Source: Halanaerobiales bacterium
Lineage (GTDB): Bacteria; Bacillota_F; Halanaerobiia; DY22613
NCBI GenBank assembly: GCA_023128035.1
Contig: JAGMES010000066.1
Location: 1 to 23,430, forward strand
Direction of reading: 5' to 3'
Length of the DNA: 23,430 nt
Shown here: positions 1 through 5,859 of the stretch, in pieces
How the letters are laid out: each line of letters starts with the position of its first letter
Numbering within the stretch: the stretch's first letter is position 1
Made by a program: the position numbers and the translations under genes
Notes under the pieces: model-generated
Database searches by the model: none
What the model saw: only the letters and a program-made list of their open reading frames with translations
What the model was told of the DNA's origin: nothing

Positions 1-660
1 ATCTAATTCTGAAATGTTTTCTCTTGTAGAATGTATTGCATCAAGTTCTGATTGTATTTTATCTATCTCACTTAATTCCTGTTGTATAATCTGGGTTTCA
101 ATTTTCCCTACAATAGCTGGATATTTCTTTCGTTGACTTTTATATCTTAAAGCGATGGCTATTTGATTTAAACAATAAATATGTCCTTTAATATATCTAT
201 CAGCTCTTTTTTCTTTCGTTTTTTTAACCTCTTGCTTACATAAATCTATTACCTCATTAAAAATTCGTATAGCTTTAGCATAATCCCCTAAATAAAGTTG
301 TGCTATTCCGAGAGAAGTTTTTAACTTTATTATCAAGTCAATATTTCCTTTAAACTCATACAAGTGTCCATAATATAGATTATTTAGAATAGTACTTCCT
401 GATCTTTTATCCGTTCCTAATTGAGCTAATCCTCTAAACATTTCACTTTCAATCACAAAAGTTTGATCTTTTAAATATTGCTCTGCTATTAACTTAGCTT
501 GTACTGCATAATCATATGCACCAACATAATCATGATTAACATTTATCTCCTCCTGACATTTTTCTATAAGAAGAGAATAATCTTTTTTCATGGCTTCCTT
601 TTTCTCAAATTCTAAATCTATTTTTATAATTTCCTCCTTTTCTTTGAACCTAACGAACAT
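1..660 (-). CDS. Helical-repeat (TPR-like) protein, 5' part only, runs off the window
   Basis: The minus strand is open for 220 codons from an ATG at 660 to the window edge without a stop, so the C-terminus is missing. The product is rich in Lys, Glu, Leu and Ile. It shows paired amphipathic helices with TPR-like spacing, for example around residues 40-60 (NHDYVGAYDYAVQAKLIAEQ) and 118-140 (GIAQLYLGDYAKAIRIFNEV). No signal peptide or DNA-binding domain is visible. The start is uncertain: the ATG at 660 has no good ribosome binding site. A strong AAGGAGG lies just inside the frame (about 637) without a usual start codon after it, and an internal ATG at 591 is possible. A promoter at 874-902 points towards it across a leader of about 200 nt. 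It resembles in style the TPR gene at 2132-3076. Function unknown; a receptor or scaffold role is only inference. Confidence 0.6.
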   Translation of the reverse strand, partial: MFVRFKEKEEIIKIDLEFEKKEAMKKDYSLLIEKCQEEINVNHDYVGAYDYAVQAKLIAEQYLKDQTFVIESEMFRGLAQLGTDKRSGSTILNNLYYGHLYEFKGNIDLIIKLKTSLGIAQLYLGDYAKAIRIFNEVIDLCKQEVKKTKEKRADRYIKGHIYCLNQIAIALRYKSQRKKYPAIVGKIETQIIQQELSEIDKIQSELDAIHSTRENISELD

Positions 661-758
661 TAAATTACACAATGCAATAATTTTTTTATGAACTTGTTGA
701 ATTATAATCTACAATATGTTACTACTTTTATATCCCAAGTAGCGTATAAGGGGGTGGT

Positions 759-782
759 ATGATGGCTACAAAAGCGCAATAA
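759..782 (+). pseudogene. Seven-codon ORF, possible relic of a type I toxin gene
   Basis: A G-rich ribosome binding site (GGGGGTGG, 750-757) precedes ATG-ATG and an ORF that stops after seven codons (MMATKAQ). Downstream lies a hairpin-forming stretch, and then a promoter firing in the opposite direction. This is the layout of small hydrophobic (holin-like, TxpA-type) toxin genes with an antisense RNA antitoxin. The hydrophobic body of such a toxin (about 20-25 residues) is absent, so if it is one it has lost its middle. This reading rests on layout, not on a recognised protein. Confidence 0.25.
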
Positions 783-867
783 AAGAGTAACCTGCTATCC
801 TAAACAAAGGAAAAGGTGGGGATAGGATTTAAGCTCAGTCACTCTTAGAGAGGAGTTTAGAAATTAT
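783..867 (-). ncRNA. Candidate antisense RNA or structured leader with long hairpin
   Basis: The promoter at 874-902 should start a minus-strand transcript near 867. Its first 85 nt can fold into a long hairpin. The outer arms are 838-846 and 783-791 (nine pairs, one G-U) and the inner arms 820-825 and 795-800 (GGATAG with CTATCC). The outer stem is followed on the minus strand by TTTTATT, so it could end a short antisense RNA that overlaps the tiny ORF region, or act as an attenuator in the leader of the helical-repeat gene at 1-660. Confidence 0.35.
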
Positions 868-873
868 ATTTTT

Positions 874-902
874 ATTATACACTTTTGTGGATTATTTGTC
901 AA
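874..902 (-). promoter_or_regulatory. Sigma-A promoter, perfect consensus, leftward
   Basis: On the minus strand TTGACA (897-902) and TATAAT (874-879) are separated by exactly 17 bp, a full consensus match. Transcription would start near 867 and run towards the hairpin region and the partial gene at 1-660. Confidence 0.8.
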
Positions 903-911
903 CAGTCTTTG

Positions 912-940
912 TTGAAAAATAATCCACAAAAGTGTATAAT
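912..940 (+). promoter_or_regulatory. Sigma-A promoter for the tandem-HTH gene
   Basis: TTGAAA (912-917), a 17-bp spacer and TATAAT (935-940) lie 33 bp before the ATG of the downstream gene, with AAGGAGGTT as ribosome binding site at 959-967. Transcription should start near 947. Confidence 0.8.
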
Positions 941-972
941 GGGTGTAGGACAGATTTTAAGGAGGTTAATAA

Positions 973-1434
973 ATGGTTGATAACTATTTTTATTTCAAAG
1001 TTGCAGTTAAAAAAATTGCAAAGTTTAAGGAAGATAATAATCTATCATTAGGCGATTTTAATAAAGCTACAGGTGTAGATAGAAGTCATCTTCACAAAAT
1101 TTTGAAGAGGGAAGTTTTCCCCTCTATAAAAACTTTAATCCGCCTTTCAAATTACATGGATGTAGCTTTATATGCATTATTTTTTCCTACCCAAGAAATG
1201 CTTCAAGAAGAACTTAGTGAAAAGATCAGCATACGTCTAAAAGAACTAGATTGGGATTACGAAAAATTATCAACAAAAACTGAAATTCCTCTGTCCCGAA
1301 TAGAGGAGATTGTACAAGAAAATACATCGATCTCCAATGAAGAATGGGACAACATTTCCAACATCTTGGAATTAGATATAAGTAACTATCGAAATATAAA
1401 AATAAATTTAATGAACTTAATCGTTGACATCTGA
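973..1434 (+). CDS. Small regulator with two helix-turn-helix domains
   Basis: The 153-aa product has an N-terminal XRE/Cro-type HTH domain (about residues 10-70; recognition-helix region ATGVDRSHLHKIL). A second, weaker HTH-like block follows (about residues 79-137), starting at LSEKISIRLKELDWDYEKLS and continuing TEIPLSRIEEIV. There is no effector domain. The start is fixed by AAGGAGGTTAATAA before ATG and a strong promoter at 912-940; a terminator follows at 1494-1528. It probably binds DNA, perhaps the inverted repeat just upstream, but the target is inference. The 3' end may be frameshifted: beyond the stop, the second forward frame stays open from 1433 to a stop ending at 1492 and reads like a natural helical C-terminus (DVKDDQIENIINYLNNHVS). 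Confidence 0.85.
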   Translation: MVDNYFYFKVAVKKIAKFKEDNNLSLGDFNKATGVDRSHLHKILKREVFPSIKTLIRLSNYMDVALYALFFPTQEMLQEELSEKISIRLKELDWDYEKLSTKTEIPLSRIEEIVQENTSISNEEWDNISNILELDISNYRNIKINLMNLIVDI

Positions 1435-1493
1435 TGTAAAAGATGACCAGATTGAAAATATCATTAATTATTTAAATAATCATGTAAGCTAAT

Positions 1494-1528
1494 AAAAAAC
1501 TCCAAGGAGATAAACCAAGGAGTTTTTT
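1494..1528 (+). terminator. Intrinsic terminator of the tandem-HTH gene
   Basis: AAAAAACTCC (1494-1503) pairs with GGAGTTTTTT (1519-1528) over a 15-nt loop, ending in a run of six T on the plus strand. Confidence 0.85.
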
Positions 1529-1540
1529 ATGCATTCAATA

Positions 1541-1568
1541 AAAACAAAAAGAGTGAAATTAATCACTC
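1541..1568 (-). terminator. Intrinsic terminator of the TPR/secreted-peptide operon
   Basis: On the minus strand GAGTGA (1563-1568) pairs with TCACTC (1551-1556) over a 6-nt loop, followed by TTTTTGTTTT. It faces the terminator of the HTH gene, so the two units converge. Confidence 0.75.
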
Positions 1569-1630
1569 CTATATCACACTAATCGTCCTCAATATATAAA
1601 TGATGCTTTCTTCTCAAACCATACTTCCTA

Positions 1631-1741
1631 TTAAGAATCACTATCTGGTGTTGCAGTAGTAGAAAAAATGCAAATAGTCGCCTTTTAGTAAGCACCTGGA
1701 ACTGAACAACCGCCACTATTAATTATATTTTCAGAGTCAGA
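1631..1741 (-). pseudogene. Relic of a third secreted-peptide gene
   Basis: Directly after, and in frame with, the stop of the peptide gene at 1742-1909, the minus strand reads SDSENIINSGGCSVPGAY, a stop, then KATICIFSTTATPDSDS and a stop at 1631. The ending TT-x-x-x-DSDS matches the end of the intact peptide at 1940-2104 (SVTTQDSDS), and ATICIF resembles its VTVCVH. There is no start codon with ribosome binding site and no signal peptide. It looks like the decayed tail of another tandem copy. Confidence 0.5.
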
Positions 1742-1909
1742 TCACTCAGCAAGTTCAGTAGTAGAGGTGTTAACTTCTACTACTACTTCAGGGAAAACAA
1801 TACTACAAGACTCTGAACCTGGGGTTGGCCAAGGCCCACCAGCAGAAATTATCATACTTCCAAAAAATAATAATGCTACAATACCCAAAAAACCCAAAAA
1901 CTTTTTCAT
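1742..1909 (-). CDS. Small secreted peptide (55 aa), candidate pro-signal, copy 1
   Basis: The start chosen is the ATG at 1909 (MKKFLGFLGIVALLFF), because GGGGGTAATATA lies just before it; a longer frame to 1930 would put this binding site inside the gene. Residues 1-23 are a typical signal peptide (Lys-Lys, a hydrophobic core, then small residues ending ISAG). The mature part is about 32 residues with a GPWPTP motif, one cysteine and a Val/Thr-rich acidic tail ending STTELAE. It is a paralogue of the next gene upstream (same length, same ribosome binding site, same PW-x-x-P and TT positions). Lying behind a TPR gene in the same operon, it fits a Phr-type exported pro-peptide. No export or processing gene is nearby and the active fragment is unknown. 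Confidence 0.75.
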   Translation of the reverse strand: MKKFLGFLGIVALLFFGSMIISAGGPWPTPGSESCSIVFPEVVVEVNTSTTELAE

Positions 1910-1939
1910 TATATTACCCCCATTCTTCAATGCTTCCTC

Positions 1940-2104
1940 TTATGAATCACTATCTTGAGTAGTAACTGATATTACAATAGGGTTATGAACACAAACAGTC
2001 ACATTTTGATCAGTATCTGGTATTGCCCAAGGATCTGCAAAAACATTCAAACTTCCAATAAACAATAAAGTCAACACACCTAAAATACAAACTATCTTCT
2101 TCAT
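1940..2104 (-). CDS. Small secreted peptide (54 aa), candidate pro-signal, copy 2
   Basis: An ORF of 54 codons starts at ATG 2104 behind GGGTGGGGGTAATATT and stops at 1940. Residues 1-23 (MKKIVCILGVLTLLFIGSLN to VFA) are a clear signal peptide with an Ala-x-Ala-like end. The remaining 31 residues begin DPWAIPDTDQ, have one cysteine (VTVCVH) and end SVTTQDSDS. It starts 27 nt after the stop of the TPR gene and 30 nt before the start of its paralogue, so the three genes are almost certainly co-transcribed. Size, signal peptide and position match Phr/PapR-type pro-peptides that inhibit or activate the TPR receptor encoded upstream. The alternative is a small secreted peptide of other use, such as an antimicrobial. 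Confidence 0.75.
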   Translation of the reverse strand: MKKIVCILGVLTLLFIGSLNVFADPWAIPDTDQNVTVCVHNPIVISVTTQDSDS

Positions 2105-2131
2105 AATATTACCCCCACCCTCTTATAATTT

Positions 2132-3076
2132 TTAAGATATTCCCTCTAATCTTTTTTTCATAGATTTTAAACAATCTAATTTATAATTATTCATAATTTC
2201 ATTAATCTTTACTACACATTCCAAAGAATAAACTTGCGCCTCAGCATCTTGAAAATATTCAAAAGAAACATTTAAATTGTCTAATGCAGAATAGATTTGT
2301 TCCTCTCTTAAATTAACCATAGCATTAGTATAAAAAGCTTTTCCTAAAGCTAAGTTATTATTATATTTAGTCCCTAAAGTTTCTGCTTTTTTTAAATATT
2401 CATTAACCTTTTCACATACGGCATCTTCGTCAGATTTTAAATATAACTCTGCTAAATTATTACATATCTCTGGCAAATCTATTTCTTCACAATATTGGAT
2501 TGAATCCTCAAGCATTTCAATGGCCTTTTCATATTCTTCTTTATAAAAATAATAAACACTATAATTATTTAAAATTTTCCATTTAAGTCTATTAGATAAA
2601 ATATCAAAATGCTCATTAACCAAATCTAAATAATATTTTGCTTCTTCTAAATCACGTTCTTCAGAATTACTTTTATTTAAAGTTAAATGTACCCATGCAA
2701 TATTGATATATGCTCCCACTAAAAGATTAATTTCTTCCGTTTCAGTTACAAGTTCTTTAAATATTTTTAGAGCTTTACTTACATCACCTAAAAAACCTTT
2801 AGCAACACCCTTATTTTTCTTTAATTCAAAAGCTTCTGCACCAAAGTTATACTGTAAAGCCTCTTCAATACTATTTATCGCTTTGCTATATTGATTAAAA
2901 GTTATTAGACCCTTTACTCTTAAATATGTTGTCTTTGCAAGCATTTCCTTGCTATTTCGTGATGTTTCTACTGCAATACTAATATTCGATACAAAATCTA
3001 CAAAATCCTTCTTTTTCAACATTTTTTTAGCTTCTTCGTAATATTTTTCTGGAAATAATTCAAACATACTTCCCAT
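2132..3076 (-). CDS. TPR-repeat protein, candidate peptide receptor (Rap/RRNPP-like)
   Basis: The 314-aa product is a string of TPR-type helix pairs through nearly its whole length. Examples are residues about 62-85 (QYSKAINSIEEALQYNFGAE), 95-125, 165-195 (FYKEEYEKAIEMLEDSIQYC) and 215-280. It has no N-terminal HTH, no signal peptide and no membrane segment, so it is a cytoplasmic protein-protein or protein-peptide binder. The start at 3076 follows GGGGGGAAAGGT; a second ATG three codons later is possible. A consensus promoter lies at 3133-3161. Two secreted-peptide genes follow at once in the same operon, as in Rap-Phr pairs. Rap proteins are longer (about 380 aa, with an N-terminal helical effector domain), so this would be a shorter, distinct member. 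The TPR assignment is firm; the receptor role is inference from gene order. Confidence 0.8.
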   Translation of the reverse strand: MGSMFELFPEKYYEEAKKMLKKKDFVDFVSNISIAVETSRNSKEMLAKTTYLRVKGLITFNQYSKAINSIEEALQYNFGAEAFELKKNKGVAKGFLGDVSKALKIFKELVTETEEINLLVGAYINIAWVHLTLNKSNSEERDLEEAKYYLDLVNEHFDILSNRLKWKILNNYSVYYFYKEEYEKAIEMLEDSIQYCEEIDLPEICNNLAELYLKSDEDAVCEKVNEYLKKAETLGTKYNNNLALGKAFYTNAMVNLREEQIYSALDNLNVSFEYFQDAEAQVYSLECVVKINEIMNNYKLDCLKSMKKRLEGIS

Positions 3077-3132
3077 TTTTACCTTTCCCCCCTCTAAAAT
3101 TTTTGTATGTAAATAATTTTTCTCTTTTTTCT

Positions 3133-3161
3133 ATTATATCACCCACATAACGAAATTTCAA
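3133..3161 (-). promoter_or_regulatory. Sigma-A promoter of the TPR/secreted-peptide operon
   Basis: On the minus strand TTGAAA (3156-3161), a 17-bp spacer and TATAAT (3133-3138) predict a start near 3126, about 50 nt before the TPR gene's ATG. Confidence 0.8.
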
Positions 3162-3240
3162 TGGTATAATGATATTTTTTACATTTTAATTCAATTTTTC
3201 TGTGTAATTAGATTTTTTAATAGGGGAGAAACGTAATTAT

Positions 3241-3309
3241 AAATAAAAAACACTCTTCTAAATCATACATATTCTCTAAAGAATACTTTATGATTTTCGA
3301 AGAGTGTTA
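3241..3309 (-). terminator. Intrinsic terminator after rdgB
   Basis: A long interrupted hairpin: AACACTCTTC (3249-3258) with GAAGAGTGTT (3299-3308), plus inner pairs AATCATA/TATGATT and ATTCT/AGAAT. On the minus strand it is followed by TTTTTTATTT. It ends the rph-rdgB operon. Confidence 0.8.
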
Positions 3310-3361
3310 TCCTTGTAGATACCCAAGTAATTTCATCTTTTGACGTTCAAATGTAGAAGTG

Positions 3362-3961
3362 TTAGCACTTAATTTTTCTAATTTCTTCAACTATAAGCCT
3401 AAAAGCCCGTCCACGATGACTTATCTGATTTTTAATCTCCATAGGCAATTGAGCAAAAGTAACTCCATACTCTGCTACATAAAAGAGAGGGTCATATCCA
3501 AATCCACTCTCACCTTTCGCTTCGGTAAGTATAAATCCCTCACAACTTCCTTCAACCACCGTTTCCTGTCCATCGGGTAACACATAAGCAATCACACTTT
3601 TAAAACGTGCTGTTCGCTCTTTTAAATCTGGGTGATCTTTTAATAATTCCAGTAACTTATGGTTATTATCTGCATCAGTAGCGTCCGAACCTGCAAAGCG
3701 AGCAGAATAAACTCCTGGAGCTCCATTTAATAGATCAACAACTAAACCTGAATCATCTGCCAGAGTAGGTAATTTAGTAACCTTACAAATCTCTCTAGCT
3801 TTTTTTAATGCATTTTCTTGAAAGGTTTCTCCATCTTCCACCACTTCAGGTATATCAGTAAACTCTTTTAAAGATAAAACCTGTATATCTTCCTCTTTCA
3901 ATAATTCTTTCAGTTCCTCGACTTTATGAGAATTTCGTGTCGCTAGTACTAGCTTTTCCAT
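3362..3961 (-). CDS. rdgB: XTP/dITP (non-canonical purine NTP) pyrophosphatase
   Basis: The 199-aa enzyme hydrolyses XTP, dITP and ITP to the monophosphate and pyrophosphate, keeping deaminated purines out of nucleic acids. Family hallmarks are visible: the N-terminal LVLATRNSHKVEEL (substrate-binding S/T-x-N-x-x-K), LADDSGLVVDLLNGAPGVYSAR with the catalytic acids, SGFGYDPLF, and the C-terminal ISHRGRA. The start is placed at ATG 3961 (MEKLVLATRN), because the longer frame reads back into rph and the ribosome binding site GGTGAG lies directly before this ATG. The gene starts one base after the rph stop, the rph-rdgB pairing common in Firmicutes, and the two are surely co-transcribed. Confidence 0.97.
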   Translation of the reverse strand: MEKLVLATRNSHKVEELKELLKEEDIQVLSLKEFTDIPEVVEDGETFQENALKKAREICKVTKLPTLADDSGLVVDLLNGAPGVYSARFAGSDATDADNNHKLLELLKDHPDLKERTARFKSVIAYVLPDGQETVVEGSCEGFILTEAKGESGFGYDPLFYVAEYGVTFAQLPMEIKNQISHRGRAFRLIVEEIRKIKC

Positions 3962-3962
3962 C

Positions 3963-4760
3963 TTACTCACCTTTAATATATGTAGCGTCAAGATCTCCAT
4001 GAGCTGAATGAGCATCTTCTTTCATTTGAATCAGATCAATCAGATCACCCAATGCAACTTTTTGATGTTCAATCAATACCTGAATACCTTTTTCTCCAAG
4101 CAAATATAATTGATTTAATTCTTCCCTGGTAAATGGGGCTTCTTCTCCAGTTCCCTGAATTTCAATAATCTTACCATCCCCAGTCATTACAATATTCATG
4201 TCAACATGAGCATTAGAATCTTCTTTATAACAAAGATCAAGAAGAGGAGTACCATCTACGATACCTACGCTGGTAGCAGCCAGAAAATTATAAATAGGGC
4301 TTTTTTTAATCCTTTTATTCTCCATCATCCAATTAATTGCATCTACCAATGCTACAAAAGCACCAGTAATTGAAGCCGTTCTTGTTCCTCCATCAGCCTG
4401 GATTACATCACAATCAAGAGTAACTGTATGTTCACCTAAGAGTTTCAAATCTACAACAGAGCGTAATGCGCGTCCTATCAAACGCTGAATCTCCATTGTT
4501 CTGCCCCCAATTTTTCCACGAATAGACTCTCTAACGGTTCTTTGATGAGTAGCTCTAGGGAGCATGGAATACTCTGCAGTAATCCACCCCTGATTCTGCC
4601 CTCTAAGCCATGGTGGAACCCGCGTATCCACTGAGGCTGTACAAATCACTTTAGTGTTTCCTGTCTCAATTAGAACAGAACCCTCCGCATTTTTCGTATA
4701 ATTCCTTGTAATACGTATCTCTCTCAATTGATCTAGCTTACGACCATCTAGACGTTCCAT
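3963..4760 (-). CDS. rph: Ribonuclease PH
   Basis: The 265-aa product is a phosphorolytic 3'-5' exoribonuclease that trims tRNA 3' ends, releasing nucleoside diphosphates. The motifs are intact: N-terminal [27 protein letters not shown], the RNA-binding block [20 protein letters not shown] with [13 protein letters not shown] [15 protein letters not shown], and the phosphate-binding stretch [20 protein letters not shown]. Length is slightly above the usual 240-260 aa because of a longer C-terminus ([13 protein letters not shown]). The start at 4760 follows AGGAG. It lies 18 nt downstream of the P-loop gene and 1 nt before rdgB. Confidence 0.97.
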   Translation of the reverse strand: MERLDGRKLDQLREIRITRNYTKNAEGSVLIETGNTKVICTASVDTRVPPWLRGQNQGWITAEYSMLPRATHQRTVRESIRGKIGGRTMEIQRLIGRALRSVVDLKLLGEHTVTLDCDVIQADGGTRTASITGAFVALVDAINWMMENKRIKKSPIYNFLAATSVGIVDGTPLLDLCYKEDSNAHVDMNIVMTGDGKIIEIQGTGEEAPFTREELNQLYLLGEKGIQVLIEHQKVALGDLIDLIQMKEDAHSAHGDLDATYIKGE

Positions 4761-4778
4761 ATATCTAACTCCTTTCTA

Positions 4779-5672
4779 TTATTTACTGAACACAAATTGA
4801 CTCTTTTGAGTTTTTGCACCCACCAGTCCAGCCAATAAAAAAAGTCGCTGGCGTGGATCATATTTAAACTCTTTTATTAAATGAAATCCTTTAATATCTC
4901 CAGTCTTACGCACATGAATACGAGGGCCAGTACAATTTAAATTATAATCCCCCAGCAAAATATGTTCTTCATCTTTATAACAAACCAAAACATTTTTTTC
5001 GATATACTCCATAACTCGCTCTTCCACCTCATCTAAATTCAAAGGAGGAATTTCTTCAAATTCCAAAACAAAACCGCTTTTCACATCAGCATGAAGAGGT
5101 CTATATTCCAAACCCAGCTCTTCCATAACCAAAGATGTCAAATCTTCTGCAGTATGTGACATCCGTCGCATATCAATAGATTTAAAAACAATCTCAGATA
5201 TTTCTTTGGCTGTCGGCCCAAAAACACTTGGCTTGGTCACAATAACTTCTTCACCAATACCTATTAATAGGTCAGGAGTAAACTTAAAATGTGTTTCTAA
5301 TAAATCATAATGTTCCACAATCACCCTTCGTTTTTTCATAACTGCCGCTCTAACCGCTTCAGCTAACTCCCAAGGTTGAGAAAAAGCAGATTCAAAGCGC
5401 ACATCAATATGATATGTATGACCCTGAAATTTACCTTCACGATAATCATCCAATACTGGTAATGGACGAATATTAATGCCTTCATCATCATTTGTTAAAG
5501 TAAGACCTGGAAACATTCCTCGAATAAGAAGCGATTTTCCAGCACCTGCTTCACCTACAAAACCCACTAGATTATCATTTGGATCAAGATACCCCTGACT
5601 CAAATTTTTTCCCAAAACCAGAAGACGATCCTTCCCTCTAGGGGCAAAATATATTGAATGAGAAAATGTCAT
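4779..5672 (-). CDS. P-loop protein with AlaRS second-additional-domain-like region
   Basis: The 297-aa product has a clear Walker A motif at residues 40-47 (GEAGAGKS) after an N-terminal strand that begins FAPRGKDRLLVLGKN. A VIVEHYDLLE stretch (about 118-127) may stand for Walker B. From about residue 170 the sequence MRRMSHTAEDLTSLVMEELG resembles the second additional domain of alanyl/threonyl-tRNA synthetases, with a C-terminal barrel-like part ending GAKTQKSQFVFSK. It matches a conserved clostridial family commonly labelled as having an alanine-tRNA synthetase second additional domain, whose function I do not know. No catalytic aminoacylation domain is present. It is first in a three-gene operon with rph and rdgB (18 nt gap), which hints at tRNA or nucleotide quality control; that is inference. 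The start follows a run of seven G at ten bases. Confidence 0.8.
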   Translation of the reverse strand: MTFSHSIYFAPRGKDRLLVLGKNLSQGYLDPNDNLVGFVGEAGAGKSLLIRGMFPGLTLTNDDEGINIRPLPVLDDYREGKFQGHTYHIDVRFESAFSQPWELAEAVRAAVMKKRRVIVEHYDLLETHFKFTPDLLIGIGEEVIVTKPSVFGPTAKEISEIVFKSIDMRRMSHTAEDLTSLVMEELGLEYRPLHADVKSGFVLEFEEIPPLNLDEVEERVMEYIEKNVLVCYKDEEHILLGDYNLNCTGPRIHVRKTGDIKGFHLIKEFKYDPRQRLFLLAGLVGAKTQKSQFVFSK

Positions 5673-5800
5673 CTATATTTAACCCCCCCTCATAATACAA
5701 CCTTTTCCAAACTCCTTTATCTTTATTCGCTAAATAAGGGCAACACCCTGCCTTAATAAAGAGAAAAAATCAGGAGGAAGGTGTAAATTCGCAATTATAA

Positions 5801-5841
5801 CTGAAAATAAAAATGAAAAATCCCCGAAATCGAGGATTTTC
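5801..5841 (-). terminator. Intrinsic terminator after the LolA-like gene
   Basis: AAAATCC (5817-5823) pairs with GGATTTT (5834-5840), extended inwards by two more pairs past one mismatch. On the minus strand it is followed by T-rich CATTTTTATTTTC. The rest of 5673-5800 shows only a weak imperfect hairpin (5719-5760) and no gene. Confidence 0.7.
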
Positions 5842-5859
5842 AACAAAAAATATATTTTT

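Larger units (their letters stand above)
874..940. repeat. 30-bp near-perfect inverted repeat with 7-bp spacer
   Basis: Arms 874-903 and 911-940 are reverse complements with one mismatch (the sixth base from the spacer side, in the -35 box). The spacer is AGTCTTT. Each arm carries a complete promoter, including an identical 17-bp spacer between -35 and -10, so the two outward promoters are mirror copies. The structure could be an operator for a dimeric regulator, for instance the adjacent HTH protein, or the product of an inverted duplication. Confidence 0.9.

Noticed and set aside
703..708. TATAAT on both strands near 703
   Set aside because: The hexamer sits in AT-rich DNA with no -35 element at 16-18 bp on either strand.
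1767..1958. Plus-strand 63-aa frame opposite the secreted-peptide genes
   Set aside because: The minus-strand frames have signal peptides and binding sites; this one has neither.
5719..5760. Hairpin CTTTATT...AATAAAG upstream of the P-loop gene
   Set aside because: The stem is interrupted and has no T-run; not strong enough to call a terminator or riboswitch.
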